From Streptomyces sp. R28 (GTDB taxonomy: Bacteria; Actinomycetota; Actinomycetes; Streptomycetales; Streptomycetaceae), in contig NZ_CP163439.1 in assembly GCF_041052385.1 (NCBI RefSeq), positions 7,367,001 through 7,431,000 of the forward strand: DNA of 64,000 nt, written 5' to 3'. The position numbers were made by a program, and so were the translations under genes. Shown here one piece after another: positions 50,362-60,134 of the stretch. Position 1 is the first letter of the stretch. Every line of letters begins with the position of its first letter. The notes beneath the pieces are model-generated. The model was given only the letters and a program-made list of their open reading frames with translations. It was not told where the DNA came from and did not search any database.

Positions 50362-53300
50362 CTAACGCTCCTGGTTGTAGGTGCTGTCAGGACCACCGTG
50401 TTGATTCCTGGTGGCCTGGCCGTTCGTTTCACTTCCCGCGCTGCGGCCCCGCTGGACCCCGCGGCGCAGGTTGCTCAGCCTGCCCCGGACGTCTTCGGGA
50501 GCGCGGGAGATCTGTGGACCTCCCTGGGGGGTGGTCTCGGCGGCTCCCTCGACCAGGTTGGCCTTGGGCACCCGCCGCGGCAGGCCGGAGGAGGTCACCC
50601 CGCCCGCCTTGGGCTTCCGGAGCTGCGAGGCCTGCTGCCACCGCTCGTCGTTGGACGAGCGCCAGCTGCTGTCGCCGTTGCTCTCCGGCGTGGGGGCCGG
50701 CGATTCCTGCCGCACCGGCCGAGCGCCGTTGGTGCCGCTCGGGGCGGATCCACGGCGGGGGAGCCCGGCGTCGGTCATGGTGTGGGCGGCGGAGGAGGCC
50801 GGTCCCGGACGGTCGAAGCCTACGTGGTCGCGCTCGTTCGAGTCATCGGCCTGCGCAGATTCCGTTTCCGGAGCGTACTGGTCCTGATACCCGTTGCGGT
50901 AGCCGTTCGACTGCGGCCAGTCGTCCTGGTGGCGCCGCTGCTCGAAGGCCGGGAAGGTCTCCGGGGCCGAGGCGCTCGCGGCCGTCGGCTCCTCGCGGGG
51001 CGCCTCCGGATACGAGGGCTCGGGGTAGCCGCTGCCCGACGAGAAGGTGTCGTTCTGCTGCAGGCCCCCGTTCGGCGCGTAGTACGTGTCGTCGTACGAC
51101 GGCCGCTGCTGCTCGTCGTACGCAGCCCGCTGCTGCTCCTCGTACGGCGTCTGCCGCTGCTCCTCGTACGACTGGCGCTGCTCCTCGTACGACGGCTGCG
51201 GGTCGAACCCGCCGCGCTGCTCGGGGAAGCCGCTCTGGCCGTCGTAGGCCGGCTGACCGGTGAAGTCGTCGTACCCGGGTGCCTCGGGGGACTCCGGGCC
51301 GTGGGCCTGGGCCTCCAGGGCCGCACGGCGCTCCTCGCGCATCAGGGAGCGGCCGACGGGGTCCAGCTCGCGGATGTCGTCGGGAACCTCGGTGTAGCGG
51401 CTGTCGTCGAAGCCGAGCTCCGCGGCCGTACGCATCGGCACCTGGTTGAAGTTCTCACCCTGGAAGTGCTGCTCCGGGATGATCTGCGAGACGGTGAACT
51501 CGTCGGCGACCGGGTGCTGCTGCTGCTCGCCGCCACCACCGTGGGTGATCGCGTCCGGCAGCATGACCAGCGAGGTGGTGCCGGCCTGCTCGCCGGAGGG
51601 GCGCAGCTGGACGCGGATGCCGTGCCGGTCGGACAGCCGGCCGACCACGAACAGGCCCATGCGCTGCGAGATCGCGGCGTCCACGGTCGGCGGGTTGGCC
51701 AGCTTGTGGTTGATGTCCGCGAAGTCCTCGGCGGTGAGGCCGATGCCCTTGTCGTGGATCTCGATCATCACGCGGCCGTCGGGGAGACGGGTCGCGGTCA
51801 CGCGGACCTTGGTCTGCGGGGAGGAGAACGTGGTGGCGTTCTCCAGCAGCTCGGCGAGCAGGTGCACGAGGTCGGTCACGGCGCGGCCGTGGATCTCGGC
51901 CTCCGGGACGCCGGAGAGCTCGATGCGCTCGTACTGCTCCACCTCGGAGGAGGCGGCACGCAGCACGTCGACCAGCGGGACCGGCTGGTCCCAGCGGCGG
52001 CCGGGCTCCTCGCCGGCGAGGACGAGGAGGTTCTCGCCGTTGCGGCGCATACGGGTCGCGAGGTGGTCCAGGCGGAAGAGGTTCTCCAGCTGGTCCGGGT
52101 CGGCCTCGTTGTTCTCCAGGTCGGTGATCAGGGTCAGCTGGCCCTCGATCAGCGACTGGTTGCGGCGCGAGAGGTTGGTGAAGATCGCGTTGATGTTGCC
52201 CCGCAGCAGGGCCTGCTCGGCGGCGAGCCGGACGGCCTCGCGGTGGACCTGGTCGAAGGCGCGGGCGACTTCGCCGATCTCGTCACGGGTGTTGATCGGG
52301 ATGGGCTGGACGCGGGTGTCCACGCGGCCCGGGTCGGTGCGCGAGAGCTGGTCGACCAGCATCGGCAGGCGCTGCTCGGCGATGCCGAAGGCGGCGTTGC
52401 GCAGCTGGCGCATCGCGCGGGACATCTGGCGGGCGACCATGCCGGCCAGGATGAACGCGGCGAGCAGGGCGACCACGACCGCGGCACCGGTGATGAGGGC
52501 GTCGCGCTTGGCGTCGTCGGAGATGTTGGAGGCCTCGTTCACCGCGGTGTCCGCCAGGTCGGTCTCGATCTGGCGGTAGGCGTTGAACTTGAGGGTGTTC
52601 ACCGCCCACCAGTTCTGTGCGGTGACGCCCTTCTCGGCGAGTGCGGCGCGGGCGCTGGGGGCGGGGGACTCGAGGCCGACGAGGAGCTTGACCATGTTGG
52701 TCGGGTTGGCCGGCGGCGGGACGTAGTCGGGGTCCTTGGCCGCGGCCTCCTTGGCCATGGCCGCGCCCTCGGCCGCGATCTCCTTCTTGGCGTTCTCGAG
52801 CTTCTGCGCGTCGGCTTCGGTGCCACCGCCCTTGTACTCCTCGACGGCGATGCCCTCAAGGTAGGCGTACGAGGAGAGAGCGACCCGCTGGCTGGCGAAG
52901 CTGCTCGCGGTGGGGCCGGGCTTGACCAGCAGGTGCATGCCGATGGAGCGCTGCAGCGACAGGGCCGCCTTGGTGAGCTCGATGGCGTAGACCGTGCGGC
53001 CGTAGGAGGTGATGTTGCCGGTGCCCAGACCGAGCTCGTTGGCGAACTCCGTCAGAGGGTGCGCGACCTCGACGTAGCCCTCTTCGGTCTGCACACCGGT
53101 GAGCTTGTTGGTGTAGGCCGCCGCGCGCAGGTCGGCGAGCTTCGGCTCGGCATCCCGGAACAGCTTCAGACGGCGCTCCAGGCCCGGTTTCTGCGGCATG
53201 TTCTGCGCGGCGGCGTCGAACTCGTCGGCTGCCTTGTCCGTGTTGGCGCGGGCCGTGGTGACCGTCTGGTCGTCCTCGCCCTTGCCCTGCAGCAGCGGCG

Positions 53301-53637
53301 CTGCGGTGATGTCACGCTCGTTGTAGAGGGCGTCGGCGTAGAACAGGGAGGCCCGGACCAGACGCGCGGTGTTCTCCGCGTCCTCGGCCTCCTGCCAGGT
53401 GTCGATCGAGCTCTTCACCTGGAAGCCGCCCATGACGAGGCCGACCATCACGGGTATGAGGAGGATCGCGTTCAGCCGGGTCGGCACGCGCCAGTTGCGC
53501 GGCGAGAGACGGCCGCCGCTCGGTGCGGGCGCCGCCGTTGGTTCCGATCCGGGCACAGGGGCGGGCGCCGCTCCGCGCGGCGGCGGGGTGAAGTTGCCCC
53601 GGGCCGACGGCTCGGGACTGCTCTTGCTTCGCCTCAC
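50362..53637 (-). CDS. cvnA: Conservon sensor histidine kinase (CvnA), first conservon
   Basis: 1091 residues. N-terminal basic/Pro-rich tail, one transmembrane helix (LNAILLIPVMVGLVMGGF), a large nitrate-sensor-type extracellular helical domain (about 75-375), a second transmembrane helix, HAMP, a DHp-like region (RLDHLATRMRRNGENLLVL) with His, and HATPase_c with N box LLENATTF and G box HDKGIGL. It ends in a long Gln/Tyr/Glu-rich tail with YEEQ repeats and a final GLPRRVPKANL block also present in the second CvnA. GTG 53637 is chosen with GGAAGG upstream; an earlier frame start at 53760 is possible. Confidence 0.9.
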   Translation of the reverse strand: MRRSKSSPEPSARGNFTPPPRGAAPAPVPGSEPTAAPAPSGGRLSPRNWRVPTRLNAILLIPVMVGLVMGGFQVKSSIDTWQEAEDAENTARLVRASLFYADALYNERDITAAPLLQGKGEDDQTVTTARANTDKAADEFDAAAQNMPQKPGLERRLKLFRDAEPKLADLRAAAYTNKLTGVQTEEGYVEVAHPLTEFANELGLGTGNITSYGRTVYAIELTKAALSLQRSIGMHLLVKPGPTASSFASQRVALSSYAYLEGIAVEEYKGGGTEADAQKLENAKKEIAAEGAAMAKEAAAKDPDYVPPPANPTNMVKLLVGLESPAPSARAALAEKGVTAQNWWAVNTLKFNAYRQIETDLADTAVNEASNISDDAKRDALITGAAVVVALLAAFILAGMVARQMSRAMRQLRNAAFGIAEQRLPMLVDQLSRTDPGRVDTRVQPIPINTRDEIGEVARAFDQVHREAVRLAAEQALLRGNINAIFTNLSRRNQSLIEGQLTLITDLENNEADPDQLENLFRLDHLATRMRRNGENLLVLAGEEPGRRWDQPVPLVDVLRAASSEVEQYERIELSGVPEAEIHGRAVTDLVHLLAELLENATTFSSPQTKVRVTATRLPDGRVMIEIHDKGIGLTAEDFADINHKLANPPTVDAAISQRMGLFVVGRLSDRHGIRVQLRPSGEQAGTTSLVMLPDAITHGGGGEQQQHPVADEFTVSQIIPEQHFQGENFNQVPMRTAAELGFDDSRYTEVPDDIRELDPVGRSLMREERRAALEAQAHGPESPEAPGYDDFTGQPAYDGQSGFPEQRGGFDPQPSYEEQRQSYEEQRQTPYEEQQRAAYDEQQRPSYDDTYYAPNGGLQQNDTFSSGSGYPEPSYPEAPREEPTAASASAPETFPAFEQRRHQDDWPQSNGYRNGYQDQYAPETESAQADDSNERDHVGFDRPGPASSAAHTMTDAGLPRRGSAPSGTNGARPVRQESPAPTPESNGDSSWRSSNDERWQQASQLRKPKAGGVTSSGLPRRVPKANLVEGAAETTPQGGPQISRAPEDVRGRLSNLRRGVQRGRSAGSETNGQATRNQHGGPDSTYNQER

Positions 53638-54025
53638 TCGACCAACAACCTTCCGGCGGGGTCGGCACCTACGTATGTGCCGCTGTGTCTCAGAGTCCAG
53701 TTCGTCATCGAGTACGCAGTACTGCTGAGTACGTCTTTGACTATTGGGCAGTTCTCGCATTCCAGCACGTCGGCCTGCGCTCTTCCAAACAGTGGAAGAG
53801 GAGGATTCCGAGTGATGTAAGCCCTAGATAAAACGGTCATAAAGAACGAGCCCCGCCAAAAGACGGGGCGTTCGTACGCGCAGCGACACCGCTTGACCGC
53901 GACGAGTGGCCATACCACCCGATTCCTCTGCCGAAACGTTATGAACAAGGGAGCCGACCGTGTCAAAGGCCACAGCCGGCTCCGGCGCATCTACGGCAAC
54001 TGCCGTACGGCGCTTCCTACTTGAT
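53638..54025 (-). other. Spacer between the two conservons
   Basis: About 390 bp. It holds the promoter/leader of the first conservon, the dyad CTCTTCC/GGAAGAG (53780-53800), a hairpin GAACGAGCCCCG/CGGGGCGTTC (53844-53873), and the dyad TACGGCA-AC-TGCCGTA near 53994-54009 just past the second cvnD stop. No coding frame was recognised. Confidence 0.5.
53844..53873 (-). terminator. Candidate terminator between the conservons
   Basis: GAACG-A-GCCCCG pairs with CGGGGC-GTTC around CCAAAAGA. On the minus strand it is followed by TTTATGACC. It would end the second conservon transcript before the first. Confidence 0.5.
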
Positions 54026-54601
54026 CTACCTCAGCCGGGCCATCAGCGCGTGCTCCACCAGCGTGATCAGCGCACTCTTGGCATCGGCACGGTGTCGGGC
54101 GTCTGTGGTGATGATCGGCGCGTCCGGACCGATCTGCAGCGCCTCGCGCACCTCGTCGGGCGTGTACGGCTGGTGTCCGTCGAAGCCGTTGAGGGCGATG
54201 ACGAAGGGGAGCCCGCTGTTCTCGAAGTAGTCGACCGCGGGGAAGCAGTCGGCGAGGCGGCGGGTGTCGACCAGGACGACGGCGCCGATGGCACCGCGCA
54301 CCAGGTCGTCCCACATGAACCAGAAGCGGTCCTGGCCGGGCGTACCGAAGAGGTACAGGATCAGGTCCTGGTCCAGGGTGATACGGCCGAAGTCCATGGC
54401 CACCGTGGTGGTGGTCTTGTCCCCGGTGTGCGTGAGGTCGTCGATGCCCGCGCTCGCGGAGGTCATGACGGCCTCGGTGCGCAGCGGGTTGATCTCCGAG
54501 ACGGCGCCCACGAACGTGGTCTTGCCCACGCCGAAGCCACCCGCCACCACGATCTTGGCGGAGGTGGTCGCCCGGCCCGGTTCAGAGCTTGCGAAGTCCA
54601 C
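54026..54601 (-). CDS. cvnD: Conservon Ras-like GTPase (CvnD), second conservon
   Basis: 191 residues, almost identical over the core to the first CvnD (GGFGVGKTT; LFGTPGQDRF; LNGFDG). It differs mainly in the N-terminal dozen residues and in QPYTPDEV against QPYNPDEV and GPDAPI against GPDTPI. It overlaps cvnC by 20 nt in the same way. Near-identity over about 550 bp of DNA makes this a long direct repeat with the first conservon. Confidence 0.93.
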   Translation of the reverse strand: MDFASSEPGRATTSAKIVVAGGFGVGKTTFVGAVSEINPLRTEAVMTSASAGIDDLTHTGDKTTTTVAMDFGRITLDQDLILYLFGTPGQDRFWFMWDDLVRGAIGAVVLVDTRRLADCFPAVDYFENSGLPFVIALNGFDGHQPYTPDEVREALQIGPDAPIITTDARHRADAKSALITLVEHALMARLR

Positions 54602-54980
54602 TGAGCACCCTTTCGAGCAGCGTCACATCCGGAGCGCCGCCGTTGTTCTCGTCGCCGCCCGGCTGGTGGATGGCGACCAGGCCGGCCTCAGCGAGGTCCG
54701 CGACCAGGATCCTGGCCACGCCCAGCGGCATGGACAGCAGCGCGGAGACCTCGGCGACCGACTTCACCTCACGGCACAGGTGGCAGATGCGCTGGTGCTC
54801 CGGGAGGAGCCCCATGAGTGCTGCCGGGTCGGCCGTGGTGCTGATCAGGGCCTCGATGGCCAGCTGGTAGCGCGGCCGGGTCCGGCCGCCGGTCATCGCG
54901 TACGGACGTACCAGCGGCTGATCGCCCTCATCCTCGTACGGCTCCGCGTACGGATCATGAGAGGCGGTGGGCGGGGTCAT
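54582..54980 (-). CDS. cvnC: Conservon DUF742 protein (CvnC), second conservon
   Basis: 132 residues. It has a short N-terminal tail (MTPPTASHDPYAEPYEDEGD) instead of the long disordered one of the first CvnC, then the same DUF742 domain. ATG 54980 has GGAGGA just four bases upstream; TTG 55004 is an in-frame alternative. Confidence 0.9.
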   Translation of the reverse strand: MTPPTASHDPYAEPYEDEGDQPLVRPYAMTGGRTRPRYQLAIEALISTTADPAALMGLLPEHQRICHLCREVKSVAEVSALLSMPLGVARILVADLAEAGLVAIHQPGGDENNGGAPDVTLLERVLSGLRKL

Positions 54981-55094
54981 GAATCCTCCGGGCGGGGACA
55001 GCAAGTCGGTCAGTCAAGCCGTCTGGTGATGGCCGGTGGGGGGGATTGTGGCGGCCGGACGGTGATTTGGTGAGGCGAGTGGATCCGGGGGTGA

Positions 55095-55517
55095 TCAGTG
55101 GAGCAGACTGCCTTGGAGTTCGGCGCGCAGGTCCGGCGTGAGCACAGCGCCCGCGCGGTCGACCAGCAGCGCCATCTCGTAGCCGACGAGGCCGATGTCG
55201 CACTCGGGGTGGGCGAGAACGGCCAGGGACGAACCGTCCGAGACGGACATGAGGAAGAGGAATCCCCGCTCCATCTCGACGACGGTCTGTGCCACGCTGC
55301 CGCCCTCGAAGATCCGGGAGGCCCCTGCCGTCAGCGAGGTCAGACCCGATGCGACGGCCGCCAGCTGGTCGGCACGGTCACGCGGGAAACCCTCGGACAT
55401 CGCCAGCAGAAGACCGTCGGCGGATACGACGACGGTGTGGGACACACCCGGGGTGTTGTCCACGAAGTTGGTGATCAACCAGTTGAGGTTCTGTGCCGCC
55501 TGGCTCATCTGGCTCAA
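55095..55517 (-). CDS. cvnB: Conservon roadblock/LC7-domain protein (CvnB), second conservon
   Basis: 140 residues, with MSQMSQAAQNLNWLITNF at the N terminus, nearly identical to the first CvnB. The start is a TTG at 55517 right after the cvnA stop with AGGAG upstream; ATG 55508 is an alternative. Gap of 114 nt to cvnC. Confidence 0.9.
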   Translation of the reverse strand: MSQMSQAAQNLNWLITNFVDNTPGVSHTVVVSADGLLLAMSEGFPRDRADQLAAVASGLTSLTAGASRIFEGGSVAQTVVEMERGFLFLMSVSDGSSLAVLAHPECDIGLVGYEMALLVDRAGAVLTPDLRAELQGSLLH

Positions 55518-58500
55518 CTAACGCTCCTGCTGGTGAGTGGGGTTCGGGAAGCTGCCGGTCTGGTCGTTACCGACCTGGCGACCTTGCGCGATACCCCGAC
55601 GGAGATTGGTCAGCCGGCCGCGTACGTCGTCAGGCGCACGCGAGACAGCCGGACCGGATTGGTGCTGTTGCTGCTGAGCCGTGCCCGGGACGAGGTTCGC
55701 CCTGGGGACCCGGCGCGGCAGGCCGGAGGTGGTGACACCGCCGGCAGCCGGTTGCCGGACGCGTTCCGCCTGCCGGACGAGGTCGTCGTTCGGCGAGCTG
55801 CGCCAGGCGGTCGATGAGGTCCGCTGGGGGGCGGAGGGTGGTTGCGCCGGAGCCGCCGGAGCCTGCGGCTGCTGCGGGGCGGAGGCCGGAGCCGAGCCGC
55901 CCGCGCCGGGCTGACGCCCCTGCGGGCCGCCGTGGAACCAGTTGGTCTCCAGCGTGTCGTACAGCGGGGTACGGCCGTCACCGGGACCCGCCGGCGGCAA
56001 CGCCTCGGGCTCCTGGCGGGCGGGCCGCTGCTGCGGACGCGGCGGGACCGGGGGCTGCGGGGCACCGAAGTCGGAACCGCCGCCGTACGTGCCGTTGACC
56101 TGGGGCCGCTCGAACTGCCCGGTGGGCTCGGGGTTCTGGCGTCCGGGCAGGGCGTGCTGGCCCGTCGAGCTGCCGTCGTACGCCTGCGGCGAGGGGAACT
56201 GGCCCGTCTGCGACGAGTTGTTCTGCCCGTTCGGGCTGCCGAAGACGTCCGAGCGGACGAACGGACCGGCGTTCTGCGGGTCGTACGCACCCGGGGCGGG
56301 GGCGTCGAAGTCCGGGCGGGCGAAGTCCGACGGGCCGGCGTTCGAGCCCGGGCCCTGGAGGTCGTCGATCCGCGGCATCCGGGAGGTCTGTGCGGGGTCC
56401 TCGTCGTGCCCGCGCGGAGCGTCGAGGGAGGCGCGCGGCACCTGAGGCTGCGCGTTCTCGTCGCTCCAGCTGGGGCGGGAGGGCTGGTTGCCGCCCGGCA
56501 GCTCGGCACGCGCGCCACCGCGCGGCGGCAGCTGCGGCTGGCGGCCACGGCGGCCCTTCTCGTTGCCGGCGGGCGGCGACTGCGGCGAGGAGGGTCCACC
56601 CTGCCACGACTGGTCGGGGCCGCCGGAGGCGCCACGGGAGCCACCGAAGGAGTCCTGACCCGTGCCCGCGGCCTGCAGCCCCTGCGGAGCACCCGGAGCC
56701 TGGCCACCGAACCCGGCGCCCGCACCGGCCGGCGGCCGACCCTGCGAGGGCGCGCCCGGACCCTGCGGTCCACGCGCCGCACCCGGTCCACCGGGAAGTC
56801 CGCCACCGTCACGTCCGGGCAGCGCGGCCCGCGGTCCCTGGCCGGCACCGAGCCGGCCCCCGCCGGACGCACCGGCACCGAGCGCACCACCACCCGGCGC
56901 ACCCGCGCCGAGGGAGCCGTTGCCGGTCTGGGCCTGGCGACGGGCGGCAGCGGCACCGGCGGCGGCCTGCGCCGCGGCCGGACCACCGGAGACAGCGGGG
57001 CCGTTCGTGCCGGGCTTGCCCGGAACGGGCTTCTTGCCGCCCTGGGCGACGTCGACGGGCAGCATGACCAGCGCGGTCGTACCGCCGGAGTCGGACGGGC
57101 GCAGCTGGATGCGGATGCCGTGCCGCTGCGACAGACGACCGACCACGAAGAGGCCCATGCGGCGGGAGACCGACACGTCCACGGTGGGCGGCGAGGCGAG
57201 CCGCTCGTTGATCGCGGCGAGGTCCTCGGGGGAGAGGCCGATGCCGGTGTCGTGGATCTCGATCAGCACGCGGCCGTCGGGCAGCGCGTGACCGGTGACC
57301 TTGACCTTGGTCTGCGGCGAGGAGAACGAGGTCGCGTTCTCCAGCAGCTCGGCGAGCAGGTGCACGAGGTCGTTGACCACGCGGCCGGCCACTTCGGTGG
57401 TCGGCACGGAGGCCAGCTCGATGCGCTCGTACTGCTCCACCTCGGAGGCGGCGGCGCGGAGCACGTCGACCAGCGGGACCGGTCGGGTCCAGCGGCGGCC
57501 GGGCTCCTCACCGGCGAGGACGAGGAGGTTCTCACCGTTACGGCGCATACGCGTCGCGAGGTGGTCGAGCTTGAACAGCGAGGACAGCTGGTCCGGGTCG
57601 GCCTCACGGGACTCGAGCTCGGAGATCAGCGACAGCTGGCGCTGGATCAGACCCTGGGAGCGGCGCGAGAGGTTGGTGAACATCGCGTTGACGTTGCCCC
57701 GCAGCAGGGCCTGCTCGGCGGCGAGGCGGACCGCCTCGCGGTGCACGTCGTCGAAGGCCGCGGCCACCTGGCCGATCTCGTCCCGGGAGTGCACACCGAC
57801 CGACTCGACGGAGGTGTCGACGTCCTGCGGGTCCGACTCGGAGAGCTGCTTGACCAGCTCGGGCAGCCGGTCCTGGGCGACCTTGGTGGCGGTCTCCTCC
57901 AGGCGGCGCAGCGAGCGGATCATGGACCGGGCCACGACGAACGCGCCGACCAGCGAGACACCGAGCACGAGCAGGATCAGCGCACCGGAGATGATCGCCT
58001 CGCGCTCCGACTCGTTGCGCAGCTCGCGGGCCTTTTGCTCCATGTCCTCCAGCAGCGTCGTCTCGATGGCGCGCATCTGCTGGATCTTGGTGGTGCTGTC
58101 GTCCACCCAGTCCCGGTACGACCGCTTGTCCAGCGACTGCAGACCGGTGTCGGTGGTGAGGGCGCGGCTGGCGTAGGTGTCGCTGGCCTTGATCGTCGGG
58201 TTGCCCTCCTCGATGGACTTGAGGAGGTCGGCGGCGGACTGAGTGCCGTAGATGCTCCGGAAGCTCTTCAGCTCGGAGCGCTGGCTCGTCAGTGCCGACT
58301 CGGCGTACAGCCGGTCGTTCTCGGACAGGTCGCCGAAGGTGTCGTTGTTCGCGGGCAGCGCCGCGGCGAGGACCGCGCGCTGGATCGACGCGTACTCCTT
58401 GGCGGTGGAGAAGGCCGCCAGGGCACGAGTGCTCTGGATCATCTCCGGGTTGCTGGTCGCCTCCGCCATGTCCTGCGAGAGGCCCAGCAGGTTGGTGATC

Positions 58501-59189
58501 AGGCGGTGGTAGGCCTCCACCGTCTGCGTGGAGTTCTCCTTGGCCTCGTAGGCGGTGTTGCGGATCTTCGCGATGTCGGCCAGGTCACCGACGAGCTGCA
58601 CGAGGTTGTCGCGGACACCCTTGAGGTTGCCGTCCTTGCTCGTGTTGTCGATCTCCTCGGAGGCCTCGATGAAGCTCTCCATGGCCCGGTCCGACTTGTC
58701 CCGGTAGCCCTTGACCGTGTAGTCGGTCGCCTTGGCGCCGTGCGCGAGCGGGCCGGCGGACTGGTCGCGCTCCTCCTGGAGCGCAGCGGCCAGCTCGGTC
58801 GCCCGCTTGGTCATGTCCGTCAGCAGCCTCATGTTGTCGAGCTGCTGGATGTCGTCCATGTTGTCGCTGATGCGCAGCGCGCCCAGCGAGGTGGCCGCGA
58901 CCACCGGGAGCGTCAGCAGCGCCACCAGACGCGTGGAGATGCGCCAGTTGCGCAGGGCTATTCGCGTGCCGGGGCCGCCTGAGCCCTTCGGGGCCTTCTT
59001 GGCCGCCGGAGCGGAAGGGGTCGCCGCCCCCGGGGACGCCGAAACGGCGGGGCGCCCGGAGCGCTCACCGCCCTCGGCGGACGGGGCCGGGCCCGGGTTC
59101 TGGGCGTGCTGGGGGGAGGGACCTCGGTCGGTCCCGCCGTGCTCCGGCTCCGCCGAAGCGCTGCCATCCCTCTTGAAACGTCCCTGCAC
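55518..59189 (-). CDS. cvnA: Conservon sensor histidine kinase (CvnA), second conservon
   Basis: 1223 residues. N-terminal Pro/Ala/Gly-rich tail, one transmembrane helix (LVALLTLPVVAATSLGAL), an extracellular nitrate-sensor-like helical domain different in sequence from the first CvnA, a second helix (ALILLVLGVSLVGAFVVA), HAMP, DHp-like RLDHLATRMRRN-type motif (here KLDHLATRMRRN), HATPase_c with HDTGIGLS, then a about 400-residue low-complexity tail (Gly/Ala/Pro, then Gln/Asn/Ser). GTG 59189 (MQGRFKRDGSAS) is chosen from memory of the family; GTG 59324 is open and in frame. Confidence 0.88.
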   Translation of the reverse strand: MQGRFKRDGSASAEPEHGGTDRGPSPQHAQNPGPAPSAEGGERSGRPAVSASPGAATPSAPAAKKAPKGSGGPGTRIALRNWRISTRLVALLTLPVVAATSLGALRISDNMDDIQQLDNMRLLTDMTKRATELAAALQEERDQSAGPLAHGAKATDYTVKGYRDKSDRAMESFIEASEEIDNTSKDGNLKGVRDNLVQLVGDLADIAKIRNTAYEAKENSTQTVEAYHRLITNLLGLSQDMAEATSNPEMIQSTRALAAFSTAKEYASIQRAVLAAALPANNDTFGDLSENDRLYAESALTSQRSELKSFRSIYGTQSAADLLKSIEEGNPTIKASDTYASRALTTDTGLQSLDKRSYRDWVDDSTTKIQQMRAIETTLLEDMEQKARELRNESEREAIISGALILLVLGVSLVGAFVVARSMIRSLRRLEETATKVAQDRLPELVKQLSESDPQDVDTSVESVGVHSRDEIGQVAAAFDDVHREAVRLAAEQALLRGNVNAMFTNLSRRSQGLIQRQLSLISELESREADPDQLSSLFKLDHLATRMRRNGENLLVLAGEEPGRRWTRPVPLVDVLRAAASEVEQYERIELASVPTTEVAGRVVNDLVHLLAELLENATSFSSPQTKVKVTGHALPDGRVLIEIHDTGIGLSPEDLAAINERLASPPTVDVSVSRRMGLFVVGRLSQRHGIRIQLRPSDSGGTTALVMLPVDVAQGGKKPVPGKPGTNGPAVSGGPAAAQAAAGAAAARRQAQTGNGSLGAGAPGGGALGAGASGGGRLGAGQGPRAALPGRDGGGLPGGPGAARGPQGPGAPSQGRPPAGAGAGFGGQAPGAPQGLQAAGTGQDSFGGSRGASGGPDQSWQGGPSSPQSPPAGNEKGRRGRQPQLPPRGGARAELPGGNQPSRPSWSDENAQPQVPRASLDAPRGHDEDPAQTSRMPRIDDLQGPGSNAGPSDFARPDFDAPAPGAYDPQNAGPFVRSDVFGSPNGQNNSSQTGQFPSPQAYDGSSTGQHALPGRQNPEPTGQFERPQVNGTYGGGSDFGAPQPPVPPRPQQRPARQEPEALPPAGPGDGRTPLYDTLETNWFHGGPQGRQPGAGGSAPASAPQQPQAPAAPAQPPSAPQRTSSTAWRSSPNDDLVRQAERVRQPAAGGVTTSGLPRRVPRANLVPGTAQQQQHQSGPAVSRAPDDVRGRLTNLRRGIAQGRQVGNDQTGSFPNPTHQQER

Positions 59190-59794
59190 TAGCGTCGCAA
59201 CCTCTGGACCAGGCGCCCCTCCGCGTGAACGGACGGACACGGTGTCGGCGTCGTAGGGAGCGCCCTGAATACGCTCCCTGATGGTCGTGAGTGACCGGCG
59301 CTGGCTCCCCCTTCTCGCCGCCACACGGCGCTCGATGCGCCCCCTGTGCGCCGGCTCGATCCTGCGGCGGTCCGTGGAATTCCAGCACAGTGCAGGACCT
59401 CCAACAAGGCCCGTAGGTCGAGCCGTGACATACGTGACACCACGTGAGTACGAGATTACCTGCCGTAGAAAGCGATCCCACCCATAACGGACGTATACCC
59501 GCGAGCCGTTGGGGTGTAGGGGGTGTCCCAGTCGCCATGATCAGGAGCGGAATGAGGGCTTCAGGAGTGGAATGTCCGTTTCGATGGGGTGGAATACAGG
59601 CCCGAATTGACCGGTTTGCCCGTGAACTCGTGAGCAAACTCACACGCGGATCTAGGGGTCTGAGCAACTTCCCGAGGGAATTGCATGTTTAGCCTGACGC
59701 TTTACAAGAGGGATGTTTCTGCCAACGCGCGTCCGGACGCAGGCCCATTCGAGGCCGGCCCGGGCGCCCCGTCACGACAGGGCTCAGTAGAACC
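59190..59794. other. Long intergenic region between conservon and small-peptide gene
   Basis: About 600 bp. It holds the divergent promoters. On the plus strand TTGCAT-N16-TACAAG (59681-59708) is a plausible promoter for the small peptide gene. The block 59440-59720 is AT-richer than its surroundings. No further coding frame is convincing. Confidence 0.4.
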
Positions 59795-59983
59795 GTGAAG
59801 ACGACGACGATGATCCGCACGATAGCCAATCCGCGGCGCACGACGCTGGCGCACCTCGACGGCGCCGACGAACTGCAGGCCCCGCAGCAGCCGGAGCACT
59901 CCGTCGACCTTCCCGCTCAGACCGCGAACCCCAAGCGCACCATCCTCCAGGAGATGCCCGTCACCGCCGCCGCCGAGTAGTAC
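59795..59983 (+). CDS. Small protein with internal repeat (61-62 aa), unknown function
   Basis: GTG 59795 opens MKTTTMIRTIANPRRTT..., with ATG 59810 as an alternative start; it ends TAG. The motif TIANPRRTTL (residues 9-18) recurs as QTANPKRTIL (42-51), separated by an acidic/Pro linker (DELQAPQQPEHSVDLPA). No signal peptide, membrane segment or cysteine. The codon bias is normal for the genome. It stands alone between the conservon and the FAH gene. No family is recognised. The ribosome site is weak. Confidence 0.55.
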
Positions 59984-60134
59984 GCGGCCGGACGACCGGT
60001 TGTTCAATCACGTACGAACATTCGGTCACGTACGACGCCGGGGCGCCCGCGGTAATGCGCGAGGCGCCCGCTCCTCACCGCGCTAGCCTGGAGCGTCAGA
60101 CTCCAGCCGGCTTAAGTGAGGGGCGCGAGATCCC

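Noticed and set aside
49942..53820. 1292-residue plus-strand open frame across the first conservon
   Set aside because: It is the complement of cvnA and cvnB; no ribosome site or family motif.
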